DNA of 7,228 nucleotides from Ferruginibacter sp. (GCA_025362765.1 JANYFI010000282.1:1-7228); one strand, 5' to 3'. Counted from the first letter of the stretch, positions 1 through 7,098 are shown. The notes: generated from the sequence alone by a model not told the origin. Translations and numbers: made by a program.

Positions 1-665
1 ACCTGAAAATCGTCGTTTACGATAGCGCCTGTTTCAATAGTATCGGAAGGTGCATTATAGGCGTCATGTTTAAGGAAACGCTTTTGAAAGACCAATATAG
101 TTATTACACCCGTAGAAATAGAAGCGTCAGCGAGGTTAAAAATAGGGCGAAAAAATTCAAAATCATCTCCACCCCAAACAGGTATCCATTTGGGAAAATG
201 GGCACCACTGATGATAGGGAAATAAAGCATGTCTACTACTTTACCATGTAAAAATCCGGCATAGCCTTGTTTTGGAAAAGCCGCAGCAATATGGCCCGGG
301 AAACTGTCTTCAAAAATCATCCCATAAAACATACTGTCAATTAAATTACCCAGCGCACCCGCAAATATCAATGCTGCACAAACTATAAACCCCCTGTTGT
401 ATTTCTTTTTCGTAATATTTATCAGGTACCAAATACCAAATATTACCGCACCCAACCTGAAAAGAGTTAATAGCATTTTACCGGCTTGTCCACCAAATTT
501 CCAGCCATAGGCCATGCCCTCATTTTCCACAAAATATAGCTGGAACCAACTACCTAAAACATTGTGCGATTCATTTAGGTAAAAATGAGTTTTAATATAA
601 AATTTTAATACCTGGTCTGCCAGTACAACTAAAAAAATAATCAGTGCGGTGTTTCTTAATTTCAT
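1..665 (-). CDS. lspA: Lipoprotein signal peptidase (signal peptidase II), 3' end outside window
   Basis: Inner-membrane aspartic protease that removes the signal peptide from diacylglyceryl-modified prolipoproteins. The frame opens at an ATG (665-663) with MKLRNTALIIF and runs 221 codons without a stop to the window edge. Visible family marks: ADQ..K at the end of the first membrane helix (D17, Q18, K21), VENEGMAYGW (residues 46-55, matching the family N-x-G-x-A-F/Y block), GNLIDSMFYG with the first catalytic Asp at D110, and FNLADAS with the second catalytic Asp at D180. Between the two Asp blocks lies a long insertion containing GKVVDMLYFPI and FPKWIPVWGGDDFEFF, the form usual in Bacteroidota LspA. 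The last helix (about 182-198) is followed by a polar tail, so the stop should lie just outside the window. It lies 88 bp downstream of murF-alr on the same strand and has a possible promoter of its own. Identity is secure; only the C-terminus is unseen. Confidence 0.95.
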   Translation of the reverse strand, partial: MKLRNTALIIFLVVLADQVLKFYIKTHFYLNESHNVLGSWFQLYFVENEGMAYGWKFGGQAGKMLLTLFRLGAVIFGIWYLINITKKKYNRGFIVCAALIFAGALGNLIDSMFYGMIFEDSFPGHIAAAFPKQGYAGFLHGKVVDMLYFPIISGAHFPKWIPVWGGDDFEFFRPIFNLADASISTGVITILVFQKRFLKHDAYNAPSDTIETGAIVNDDFQ

Positions 666-674
666 AATAGGTGG

Positions 675-682
675 CAAAGATA
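675..682 (-). promoter_or_regulatory. Putative Bacteroidota-type -7 promoter element for lspA
   Basis: On the minus strand this reads TATCTTTG, an exact match to the Bacteroidota sigma-ABfr -7 consensus TAnnTTTG. It ends 9 nt before the lspA ATG, so transcription would start within a few bases of the start codon and give a nearly leaderless mRNA. I see no good TTG -33 element at the expected 17-23 nt spacing, which lowers confidence. A single 8-bp match in AT-rich DNA can arise by chance. Confidence 0.45.
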
Positions 683-753
683 ATAGTTTGCACTGTAAGG
701 TTTATACGGTGCCGTAGTAAATTGCAAGGTTGATGTCTTTTTAAATAAAATTA

Positions 754-3309
754 CTACTCTTCAAAATAAACACGCTTTACGCGCTGAGAAATACCGGTTA
801 ATATCTCATAAGGAATGGTTTTAGACCAGTTGGCAACTTCATGTACTGATAATGTCTCCCCAAAAACAATTACCTCATCACCTTCAGTAACGTTTGTTCC
901 ACTGATATTCAGCATAGTCATATCCATACATACTACACCAATAACAGGTACTAAATTTCCATTCACCCACATCTTGCCTTTACCATTGCTTAACGACCTT
1001 GGATATCCATCTGCATATCCTATGCGCACGGTAGCAATCAGCGAGTCTTTTTTAACCGTTCCTTTTCGGCTATACCCTACTGTTTCACCCGCCTTTACTT
1101 TTTTTATTTGTGATATGGTGGTTTTAAGCGTAGTAACATTCCTGAGCTGTTGCTGTATTAAAGGGCTACTGTCAATACCATACAACCCAATTCCTAACCG
1201 TACCATATCCAGTTGTAAATTTTTGTGCCGGTGGATAGCCGATGTGTTTCCGATGTGGCGCAAAAAAGAATAGCTGGTTGCTTTTTGCAAAGCAGTACAA
1301 CTTTGTAAAAAGATGTCCGCCTGCGTTTGGGTAAATTCATCTAATGCGGGTGTATCGCTTGCCACCAGGTGAGAGAACACAGACTGCACTTTAAATGAAG
1401 AAGCTTTAAGCAGTTCTGCCAGCAACAAGATGTCCTTAGCTTCAAAGCCCAGCCGGTGCATCCCCGTATCGAGTTTAATGTGTACAGGGTAACTGGTTAT
1501 TCCAATCTGTTGCAAATAATGCTGAAACCCTTTTAATATTGAAAAGGAAAATAGTTCAGGTTCAAGATTATATTGTACCATCAGATCATAAGTAACCTCC
1601 TCCGCATTCATTACCATAATGGGTATCGTAATACCAGCTTTACGCAATTCCACTCCTTCGTCGGTATACGCCACAGCAAGGTAATCCACTTTATGAAATT
1701 GTAATAAATTGGCGATTTCGAAACTGCCGCTTCCATAACTAAATGCCTTTACCATGGCCATTACTTTAACGCCGGGATGCAGCAATTGCTGGTACTGTTT
1801 AAGGTTATGTGTAATGGCGTTCAAATTAATCTCCATTACTGTCTGGTGTACTTTTTCTTCCAGCAAATGACTCAACTGCTCAAACTCAAATACCCTTGCA
1901 CCTTTTAACAGGATGGTTTCGTTTTGAAAATGAAGCGAATAAAACGACTGTTTAAATTCGGCTGTTGATGAAAAGAAAATAGTATCAGGAATATTTTTAA
2001 AAAAAGACTTTTGTGCGGCGATTTCGGGACCAACTCCAATAAACCGGTTTACTTTTTTTTGTTCTAATATTTCAGCCACAGCAGCATATAACTGGCGGCC
2101 ACTTTTACCTGATTGCAAAATATCACTCAAAATAAGGGTTCGGTTCGGATGCTGTTGCTGCTGCACCAAAAAGTCGAGCGCAATAGTAAGCGAGTTTATA
2201 TCCGCACTATAGCTGTCATTAATAATAGAGCAATTATTAATTCCTTTTTTAAGTTCAAGTCGCATTTCTACTGACCGCAATTGCCACATTTTTTCCGCAA
2301 TAAAAGTATCGGGAAGTTGTAGATATAACATTACACACCAGCAGTTAACAGCATTTTCAATACTGGCTTCGTCACTAAAAGGGATTTTTATTTGTACAAC
2401 TTCGTCTATTGCCGCATCGCGGTGATCCATGGCCGAGATAATAGTATAGCCATGCCCTTTTTCTATTGAAGTAATTTGTAAAGTCGCTTTCGAATTCCAG
2501 CTCCAGGAAAAAAGTTGAAATTTATCAGCGCCCCTTACATTCCCGGCAAAAGTATTTATAGCGTTGTTCACATCGGGGTTATCGGCATTAAAAATCAGCA
2601 CTTCACTGTGCAAAAAAAGTTTAAGTTTTTCGTTTATCTTTTGCCTGATATTTAAAAAGCCTTCGCTATGCGCATCGCCGATATTTGTAAAAATACCTAT
2701 ACGGGGCGCAATCATTTTTTCGAGCCATTGCATTTCGTCTCCGTGAGAAATACCCGCTTCAAAAATACCCAGCTCATGCGCTGCATTAATTTGCCAAACA
2801 CTTAAAGGCACCCCAATTTGAGAATTATAACTTTTTGGACTTCGTACAATATTATAGTTTGTCTGCAATAACTGGTACAACCATTCTTTTACAATTGTTT
2901 TTCCGTTACTACCCGTGATGCCAATTACAGGCAATGTAAATTGTTTACGATGAAAAGCAGCCAGCAATTGCAGGGATTGCAATACATCTGTTACCAGTAA
3001 AAAATTAGCGTCGGGAAAAGAAAGTAATCTTTCCGGACTAATCTTTTCTTCTACAACAAAACTTCGTACACCTTTTTGATAGAGCTCGTCTATAAATGAG
3101 ATGCCGTTTCTTCGTGGCCCGCTCAATGCAAAAAACAGGGAGCTTGCCGGAAATAATAATTTGCGGCTGTCCGTTAATAAATGTTCAATAGCGCCCGCTT
3201 CATTTTGTTGCACCCATTCTGCCTTTATGGTTGGTGCTATTTGAGGTATTGAGTACAATGGTTGTTGAATTAAGAATGAAAAATTATTCCTGACTATCCA
3301 GGGTATCAT
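754..3309 (-). CDS. murF-alr: Bifunctional UDP-MurNAc-tripeptide:D-Ala-D-Ala ligase / alanine racemase (MurF-Alr fusion)
   Basis: Cytoplasmic fusion joining two peptidoglycan steps: racemisation of L-Ala to D-Ala, and ATP-dependent ligation of D-Ala-D-Ala to UDP-MurNAc-tripeptide. The MurF half covers about residues 19-485. It has the P-loop GITGSNGKT (130-138, K137), TNIGDAHSEGF (208-218), the NDSYSAD nucleotide-site block (364-370) and LLKGARVFEFE (467-477). The Alr half covers about 491-851. It has the PLP lysine in VKAFSYGSG (K521), KLDTGMHRLGF (612-622; K612 matches the carbamylated Lys and R619 the substrate-side Arg of Bacillus Alr), RLGIGLYG (R704, which faces the pyridine nitrogen), VGYSRKG with the catalytic Tyr (Y746), GYADGYPRS (764-772) and CMDM (794-797). 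All racemase residues look intact. Residue 368 is Ser where MurF normally has Asn. The ATG start overlaps the upstream TerC/Alx gene by 26 bp. A TTG at 3258-3256 (codon 18), directly before YSIPQIA, is an alternative start giving 834 aa and no overlap. The fusion is known in Bacteroidota. Confidence 0.95.
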   Translation of the reverse strand: MIPWIVRNNFSFLIQQPLYSIPQIAPTIKAEWVQQNEAGAIEHLLTDSRKLLFPASSLFFALSGPRRNGISFIDELYQKGVRSFVVEEKISPERLLSFPDANFLLVTDVLQSLQLLAAFHRKQFTLPVIGITGSNGKTIVKEWLYQLLQTNYNIVRSPKSYNSQIGVPLSVWQINAAHELGIFEAGISHGDEMQWLEKMIAPRIGIFTNIGDAHSEGFLNIRQKINEKLKLFLHSEVLIFNADNPDVNNAINTFAGNVRGADKFQLFSWSWNSKATLQITSIEKGHGYTIISAMDHRDAAIDEVVQIKIPFSDEASIENAVNCWCVMLYLQLPDTFIAEKMWQLRSVEMRLELKKGINNCSIINDSYSADINSLTIALDFLVQQQQHPNRTLILSDILQSGKSGRQLYAAVAEILEQKKVNRFIGVGPEIAAQKSFFKNIPDTIFFSSTAEFKQSFYSLHFQNETILLKGARVFEFEQLSHLLEEKVHQTVMEINLNAITHNLKQYQQLLHPGVKVMAMVKAFSYGSGSFEIANLLQFHKVDYLAVAYTDEGVELRKAGITIPIMVMNAEEVTYDLMVQYNLEPELFSFSILKGFQHYLQQIGITSYPVHIKLDTGMHRLGFEAKDILLLAELLKASSFKVQSVFSHLVASDTPALDEFTQTQADIFLQSCTALQKATSYSFLRHIGNTSAIHRHKNLQLDMVRLGIGLYGIDSSPLIQQQLRNVTTLKTTISQIKKVKAGETVGYSRKGTVKKDSLIATVRIGYADGYPRSLSNGKGKMWVNGNLVPVIGVVCMDMTMLNISGTNVTEGDEVIVFGETLSVHEVANWSKTIPYEILTGISQRVKRVYFEE

Positions 3310-4243
3310 TTTTTTGAGTGCGCAGGATTGAATAAAAAATGGAACCGCTTATACAAAAAACAATTACCAGCAGCGAAACCCATACCGGGAAATGTATCCA
3401 TTTTTCCATCAGCATTTTTGCGCCTATAAACAATAACACAATGGCAATACCTTGCTGCAAATAGCTAAATTTATCAGCCGCACCCCGCAATAAAAAAAAC
3501 AGGCTTCTTAACCCGAGCACTGCAAAAATATTGGAAGAATAAATCAACATTTTTTTAGCAGGGTCGGGTATAACGGAAAAAACCGCCGGAATAGAGTCCA
3601 GCGCAAAAACAATGTCTATCAACCCAAGCATCACCACAACCATTGCGAGCCTGGTAAAAAATAGTTGCTTGTTCTTTATAATAATAAACCTGCCATCCGG
3701 CTCCGCATCCGTTGTACGCATAACTTTTGTCAGCAGCCGTAACGCCCAGTTTTTATCAGGGGTAAATTCTTCTTCTTCACTACTGCTAAACATTTTAATG
3801 CCGGTGTAAATTAAGAATATGCCGAACAGGTACATGATCCAATCGAACCTTGCTACCAGTTCGCTGCCTGCCGCGATAAAAATTATTCTGAATACAATGG
3901 CCATTAAAATTCCTGCCAATAATACGCGGGAATAATTTTTTTCCTCTACTTTAAAAAAGGAAAAGATGATAATAAAAACAAAAATATTATCGATGGAAAG
4001 CGACCATTCCAGCAAATAGGCAGAAAGAAATGAGATGGCATCGGTTTTACCTGAACCTCCATCATCACTTACCCATATAAATGCACAAAAAGTAAACGAT
4101 AATAATACCCAGAAAACGGTTTGAACCAGCGCTTTTTTTATAGTGACAACCTGGTTCTTTTTACTTAATAACCCAAGGTCAAAAATAAGGGCAACAACAA
4201 TTACCGTACAAAATACCAGGTATGAAAATTTTAGATCACCCAT
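3284..4243 (-). CDS. TerC/Alx-family integral membrane metal exporter (probably manganese)
   Basis: Polytopic inner-membrane protein of 319 aa, close to the length of E. coli Alx, with about nine hydrophobic segments (near 6-24, 42-58, 70-96, 105-128, 132-151, 196-223, 233-252, 263-279 and 285-305). Two acidic signature blocks face each other across the family's internal duplication: LLEWSLSIDNIFVF (77-90, with E79, D85, N86) and LIDIVFALDSIPAVF (208-222, with D210, D216). The segments FDWIMYLFGIFLIYTGIKMF (133-152) and SSNIFAVLGLRSLFFLL (236-252) closely resemble Alx as I recall it. Studied Alx/TerC proteins export Mn2+ or help load exported metalloenzymes; the substrate here is inferred. 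A charged loop (154-165, containing EEEEF) separates the halves. It starts 2 bp after gldG stops and overlaps murF-alr by 26 bp, so it is very likely co-transcribed. There is no room for the yybP-ykoY Mn riboswitch that precedes alx in E. coli, so any metal control must act elsewhere. Confidence 0.9.
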   Translation of the reverse strand: MGDLKFSYLVFCTVIVVALIFDLGLLSKKNQVVTIKKALVQTVFWVLLSFTFCAFIWVSDDGGSGKTDAISFLSAYLLEWSLSIDNIFVFIIIFSFFKVEEKNYSRVLLAGILMAIVFRIIFIAAGSELVARFDWIMYLFGIFLIYTGIKMFSSSEEEEFTPDKNWALRLLTKVMRTTDAEPDGRFIIIKNKQLFFTRLAMVVVMLGLIDIVFALDSIPAVFSVIPDPAKKMLIYSSNIFAVLGLRSLFFLLRGAADKFSYLQQGIAIVLLFIGAKMLMEKWIHFPVWVSLLVIVFCISGSIFYSILRTQKNDTLDSQE

Positions 4244-4245
4244 TG

Positions 4246-5985
4246 CTAATGTTTAGTATATTTTCTTTTGCGCCACCATTGATAGCCTGCTCCAAAAAGA
4301 CATACCAGCAATATTGGAGCCACTATATTAATCATTTGCCAAAGAGAGCGTTCACCTGCTATTTTTTTTTCGTCAAGTAAACGCAGGGTGTAGTCTTTTG
4401 CTCTGGCATCCAAAATATTGTTTTTATCTGCGAGGTATTCGGTACAATTCAAAAAGAAATCTTTATTGGCATATTGAATTTTAGTATACTTATTCATCCC
4501 CATTGGCAATGGACCTATTGATTCTGATACCTGGTTTAAAACAATATCTGCGTCCGCTACTACAATTATTTTACCGGGTGTTTTAGCCTGCCTTAAAAAA
4601 TCGATGTTATAAGCTTTCAAGGTGTCTAATTGATCCTGGCTGGCACGGTTGGCAAACATGCTGGCAAAATTACCCTCCAGTAAAACTGCCACCGGAATAT
4701 TTTTTCGGTTAAATTTCGACACATCCTCCACTGTTTGCAAACTGTTCAACTGTATCCTCGCTGGAGTTGGTAAGGTATAAGCACTGCCAGAAGAAGACAA
4801 TAAAACTGTTTTAGTAACTCCCACAGCTTCTACGGTATCAATCGAATTGGCAAACTGGCCCAACACATCCGCCTGGTTTTTTACAATGGCATTGTCTGAC
4901 CCTGCTTGAAGCAATGGTGCATAAGGCCAGGGCAACAATTGTTTTTGGCTTTGTCCCCCTACTGATCCAACTTCTACCGGTATTTTATCACAATGCTTAT
5001 CAGCTAGTAAATCTGTGTTGATACGGGCACCGAATTTAAATAGCAAATCGTTTATATTCAAATCTCTTGAGTAGGCAATCAGTTCACCATTCCGGAGGCT
5101 ATCCCGTTCGGCATACAGCACGTCCATAAAAAATAACAGGCGGCCTCCATTCATTACATACTGGTCCATCTTAAATTTATCTTCATCTGTAAATTTAAGG
5201 GTGGGTTTTACAATTACAATTGCAGCATACTCAGGATTTAAAAAAGGTTGCTTTTTTACGTCAACTGTATCTACAATAAAATTTTTGCCCAGGGTTTCAA
5301 AAACATCATGCACGGGTAAAAAACCAAATGGAGGTTCGCCGTTACCATAGGCATACGCTACCACAGGTACATCCTTTTCTGTAAGTTTTTGAATGGCGTT
5401 GGCAAACTTAAATTCCAGTAATGCTTCTGCACTGTTCAATGATTGTTTGTCTAAAACATCATCTGAATTAAATACATTTTTCTGCACCTGTCCCTGCAAA
5501 AGATCGATTGCGATTGTTTTACCGCCATATTTTAATACAGCGCCGGGAAATATCTGGCGCTGGGTTTTACCCTCCCCTTCCTTAACCTGTACCTGTTGAT
5601 TGGTGGGCCGCAAGCCCAGGCTAATTAACGAATCAAATACATTGGCTTTGGCAGAATCATCCAGCCCTTCTCCGGGTATTTGAAACTGGTATTGAATATT
5701 GCTGCCACCGTAGTTTTTAAAATTTTCAAGCAATTCCCGCGTGCTGTTGGATAGCTTTTTAAATTCAGATTTTACATCGCCGGCCAGCAGTACAGTTATA
5801 TCTACTGTACTATCCAAATTTTTCAATACTTTTTGTGTAGAGGAAGAAAGGGTAAATCTTCGCTCATTTGTAAAATCAATTCGACTGTGCCATTTTGAAC
5901 CCAGCCAATTGATCAACACCAGCAGCAAAATTGCTACCGGCAACCAGGCTTTGCTATTACTTATTTTTTGAATAATTGATTTCAT
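4246..5985 (-). CDS. gldG: Gliding-motility-associated ABC transporter substrate-binding protein GldG
   Basis: Accessory extracytoplasmic subunit of the Gld ABC transporter, which in Flavobacterium pairs with GldF (permease) and GldA (ATPase). The 579-aa protein has an N-terminal membrane anchor (about 13-30) followed by the family block IDFTNERRFTLS (36-47). A long periplasmic part follows, with YGNGEPPFGF (213-222), the Rossmann-like GGRLLFFMD (280-288), LPWPYAPLLQ (351-360), IIVVADADIV (473-482) and NKDFFLNCTEYLAD (507-520). A C-terminal membrane helix (about 552-571) ends in the basic tail WWRKRKYTKH. This architecture, one helix at each end around an ABC-auxiliary domain, fits GldG. It starts 10 bp after gldF stops and ends 2 bp before the TerC/Alx gene. 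No clear Shine-Dalgarno sequence is present, as usual in Bacteroidota. gldFG homologues also occur in non-gliding Bacteroidota, so gliding itself cannot be concluded. Confidence 0.93.
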   Translation of the reverse strand: MKSIIQKISNSKAWLPVAILLLVLINWLGSKWHSRIDFTNERRFTLSSSTQKVLKNLDSTVDITVLLAGDVKSEFKKLSNSTRELLENFKNYGGSNIQYQFQIPGEGLDDSAKANVFDSLISLGLRPTNQQVQVKEGEGKTQRQIFPGAVLKYGGKTIAIDLLQGQVQKNVFNSDDVLDKQSLNSAEALLEFKFANAIQKLTEKDVPVVAYAYGNGEPPFGFLPVHDVFETLGKNFIVDTVDVKKQPFLNPEYAAIVIVKPTLKFTDEDKFKMDQYVMNGGRLLFFMDVLYAERDSLRNGELIAYSRDLNINDLLFKFGARINTDLLADKHCDKIPVEVGSVGGQSQKQLLPWPYAPLLQAGSDNAIVKNQADVLGQFANSIDTVEAVGVTKTVLLSSSGSAYTLPTPARIQLNSLQTVEDVSKFNRKNIPVAVLLEGNFASMFANRASQDQLDTLKAYNIDFLRQAKTPGKIIVVADADIVLNQVSESIGPLPMGMNKYTKIQYANKDFFLNCTEYLADKNNILDARAKDYTLRLLDEKKIAGERSLWQMINIVAPILLVCLFGAGYQWWRKRKYTKH

Positions 5986-5995
5986 GAAAATGTAC

Positions 5996-6724
5996 TTATC
6001 GTTTACGCAGGTTTTGCACAGTGATCAACAGAAATAGAAAAATAAAACTCAAAAAATACAGGAGGTCACGGCTATCGAGCAGCCCCCTGCTTACGCTGCG
6101 ATAGTGAAAGTCTATGCCCGCCATTTCAATATAATAATCAGCCTTTCCCTGAAAAACGGGCAGTTTACTCACGGCATTAAAGCCAAAGTAAAGTAATAAA
6201 CATACAAACGCACTCACCAAAAACGCCACCACAGCATTATTTGTAAAACTGCTGCAGCAAAGGCTGATGGCGGCAAATACGGCGGCAAGTAAAAACAACC
6301 CAATATAGCTGCCAGTTATACCTCCGGTATCAATACTTCCCGATGAACTTAAATTTTTGATGGTGAAAACATATATAAAGGTGGGAACAATTACAAAAAG
6401 TAACACTACTAAAACGGCTGCATATTTTCCAGCAACTATCTGCCACCGCGACAAGGGCTTTGTTTGTAAAATTTCAAATGTACCCGTTTTAAATTCCTCG
6501 GCAAGTGAACGCATCGTCAATGCCGGCACTAAAAAAATTAAAATCCAGGGCGATAGTTCAAAAAATTTATCTAAGGACGCATATCCAAAATCAAAAATAT
6601 TGCTGTCTTTTAATACAAATAAAAAAATACCATTCACCAGCAAAAACAAAATAATAGAAATATAACCAGTAAGGCTGCTAAAAAACTGGTGCAGCTCTTT
6701 TTTACAAATACTCAACATAGACAT
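5996..6724 (-). CDS. gldF: Gliding-motility-associated ABC-2 type permease GldF
   Basis: Membrane permease of the Gld ABC transporter, 242 aa. About six membrane segments are visible (near 20-39, 57-71, 101-122, 138-158, 164-182 and 220-237). After the second comes the ABC-2 coupling region, MRSLAEEFKTGTFEILQTKP (71-90), followed by LSRWQIVAGKY. A conserved GldF-like stretch, FHYRSVSRGLLDSRDLLYF (206-224), precedes the last helix. The N-terminus ICKKELHQFFSSLTGYI is typical for the family. ATG codons at 6724 (M1) and 6718 (M3) are both usable starts; I keep the longer. It is the first gene of the minus-strand cluster and lies 10 bp from gldG. I found no convincing TAnnTTTG promoter in its upstream 150 bp. 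The ATPase partner gldA is not in the window. Confidence 0.93.
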   Translation of the reverse strand: MSMLSICKKELHQFFSSLTGYISIILFLLVNGIFLFVLKDSNIFDFGYASLDKFFELSPWILIFLVPALTMRSLAEEFKTGTFEILQTKPLSRWQIVAGKYAAVLVVLLFVIVPTFIYVFTIKNLSSSGSIDTGGITGSYIGLFLLAAVFAAISLCCSSFTNNAVVAFLVSAFVCLLLYFGFNAVSKLPVFQGKADYYIEMAGIDFHYRSVSRGLLDSRDLLYFLSFIFLFLLITVQNLRKR

Positions 6725-6927
6725 AAAATTGCTGCAATTTACTACTTAGCCCATTACAAATAGTGGTTTTAAATGAATTGCGGATTTAGTGAACCTGTAT
6801 ATTGGAACATAAAAAATGACGGGGAACGGCAAAATAGGTCAATGGATGGTTGCTATTGCTTCCAAACGAAAATAAAAATTAAAAAAATATTTTTTTGGTG
6901 CAGCATTTTGTAAAAAGTCCCTGTCAT

Positions 6928-6960
6928 TGTAAAAAATAAGTTAATTAAGTATTTATTACA
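6928..6960. repeat. AT-rich inverted repeat, possible operator
   Basis: The left arm TGTAAAAAATA (6928-6938) and right arm TATTTATTACA (6950-6960) are reverse complements at 10 of 11 positions; the one mismatch is A6933/A6955. They are separated by 11 bp that contain the palindrome TTAATTAA. The arms start or end with TGTAA/TTACA, a common half-site shape for dimeric regulators. The left arm overlaps the second copy of the direct repeat TTGTAAAAA (copies start 19 bp apart). No T tract follows, so it is not a terminator. A chance dyad in AT-rich DNA is possible. Confidence 0.4.
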
Positions 6961-6995
6961 GCTTGTCTTTTTACCAATACATAAAGGCTTTGAGA

Positions 6996-7098
6996 AAATG
7001 TTTGATCCCATGGATTGAACATTTATCCATCAATTTACTATAACAGGTCGTTTACCAAAACCGACTGCACAGTCCCGCTTAACAGCGGGATTTTTTTT
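6996..7098 (+). ncRNA. Candidate small RNA or structured leader with intrinsic terminator
   Basis: The 5' part is a hairpin with arms AAATGTTTGATCC (6996-7008) and GGATTGAACATTT (7012-7024) around the loop CAT. Eleven Watson-Crick pairs and two tandem wobbles (T7003-G7017, G7004-T7016) form an unbroken 13-bp stem in plus-strand RNA; on the minus strand the wobbles become A/C mismatches. The 3' end is the terminator at 7073-7098. Between them are a short possible stem GTCG/CGAC (7047-7050 with 7062-7065) and otherwise loosely structured sequence. A weak promoter-like pair, TTG (6963-6965), 19 nt, then AGGCTTTG (6985-6992; only the TTTG core matches), would start transcription near the hairpin base and give about 100 nt. 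I do not recognise an RNA family. It may instead be an attenuator leader for the gene at 7142. Confidence 0.4.
7073..7098 (+). terminator. Intrinsic (Rho-independent) terminator
   Basis: A perfect 7-bp GC-rich stem, TCCCGCT (7073-7079) with AGCGGGA (7084-7090), has the 4-nt loop TAAC and is followed directly by eight T (7091-7098). The T tract is on the plus side only, so it acts on plus-strand transcripts. All genes to its left in the window are on the minus strand, so its transcript must begin inside 6725-7072. It ends 43 nt before the ATG at 7142. A part-competing small stem, GACT/AGTC (7063-7066 with 7071-7074), shares two bases with it. Confidence 0.85.

Noticed and set aside
66..251. 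Open frame of 61 codons on the plus strand
   Set aside because: Antisense to the lspA region that codes the conserved FNLAD and WGGDDF blocks.
705..716. Small palindrome TACGG-TG-CCGTA between murF-alr and lspA
   Set aside because: The arms are only 5 bp with a 2-bp centre and no T tract, so it is too small to call a terminator; an operator near the lspA promoter cannot be supported from one copy.
815..1273. Open frame of 152 codons on the plus strand
   Set aside because: It lies wholly antisense to the intact racemase half of murF-alr, its product looks like no protein family, and it is best explained as a shadow frame.
6357..6665. Open frame of 102 codons on the plus strand
   Set aside because: Antisense to gldF, whose membrane segments and coupling region are clearly coded on the other strand.
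6751..6766. Dyad CCATTA/TAGTGG followed by four T in the gldF leader
   Set aside because: A six-pair stem with one G-U pair and a short T tract is too weak to call a terminator or a regulatory site.
6830..6836. TATTTTG on the minus strand as a gldF promoter
   Set aside because: It is one base short of TAnnTTTG, has no TTG at the right spacing, and lies more than 100 bp from the start codon.
6773..6913. 46-codon plus-strand frame starting MNCGFSEPVYW
   Set aside because: No ribosome site or recognisable domain, and its end is simply translated A/T-rich sequence. It could be real only if conserved in relatives.
6999..7019. Six-codon frame MFDPMD inside the hairpin, as a possible leader peptide
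   Set aside because: The codons show no amino-acid bias that would suit classical attenuation, and so short a frame is expected by chance.
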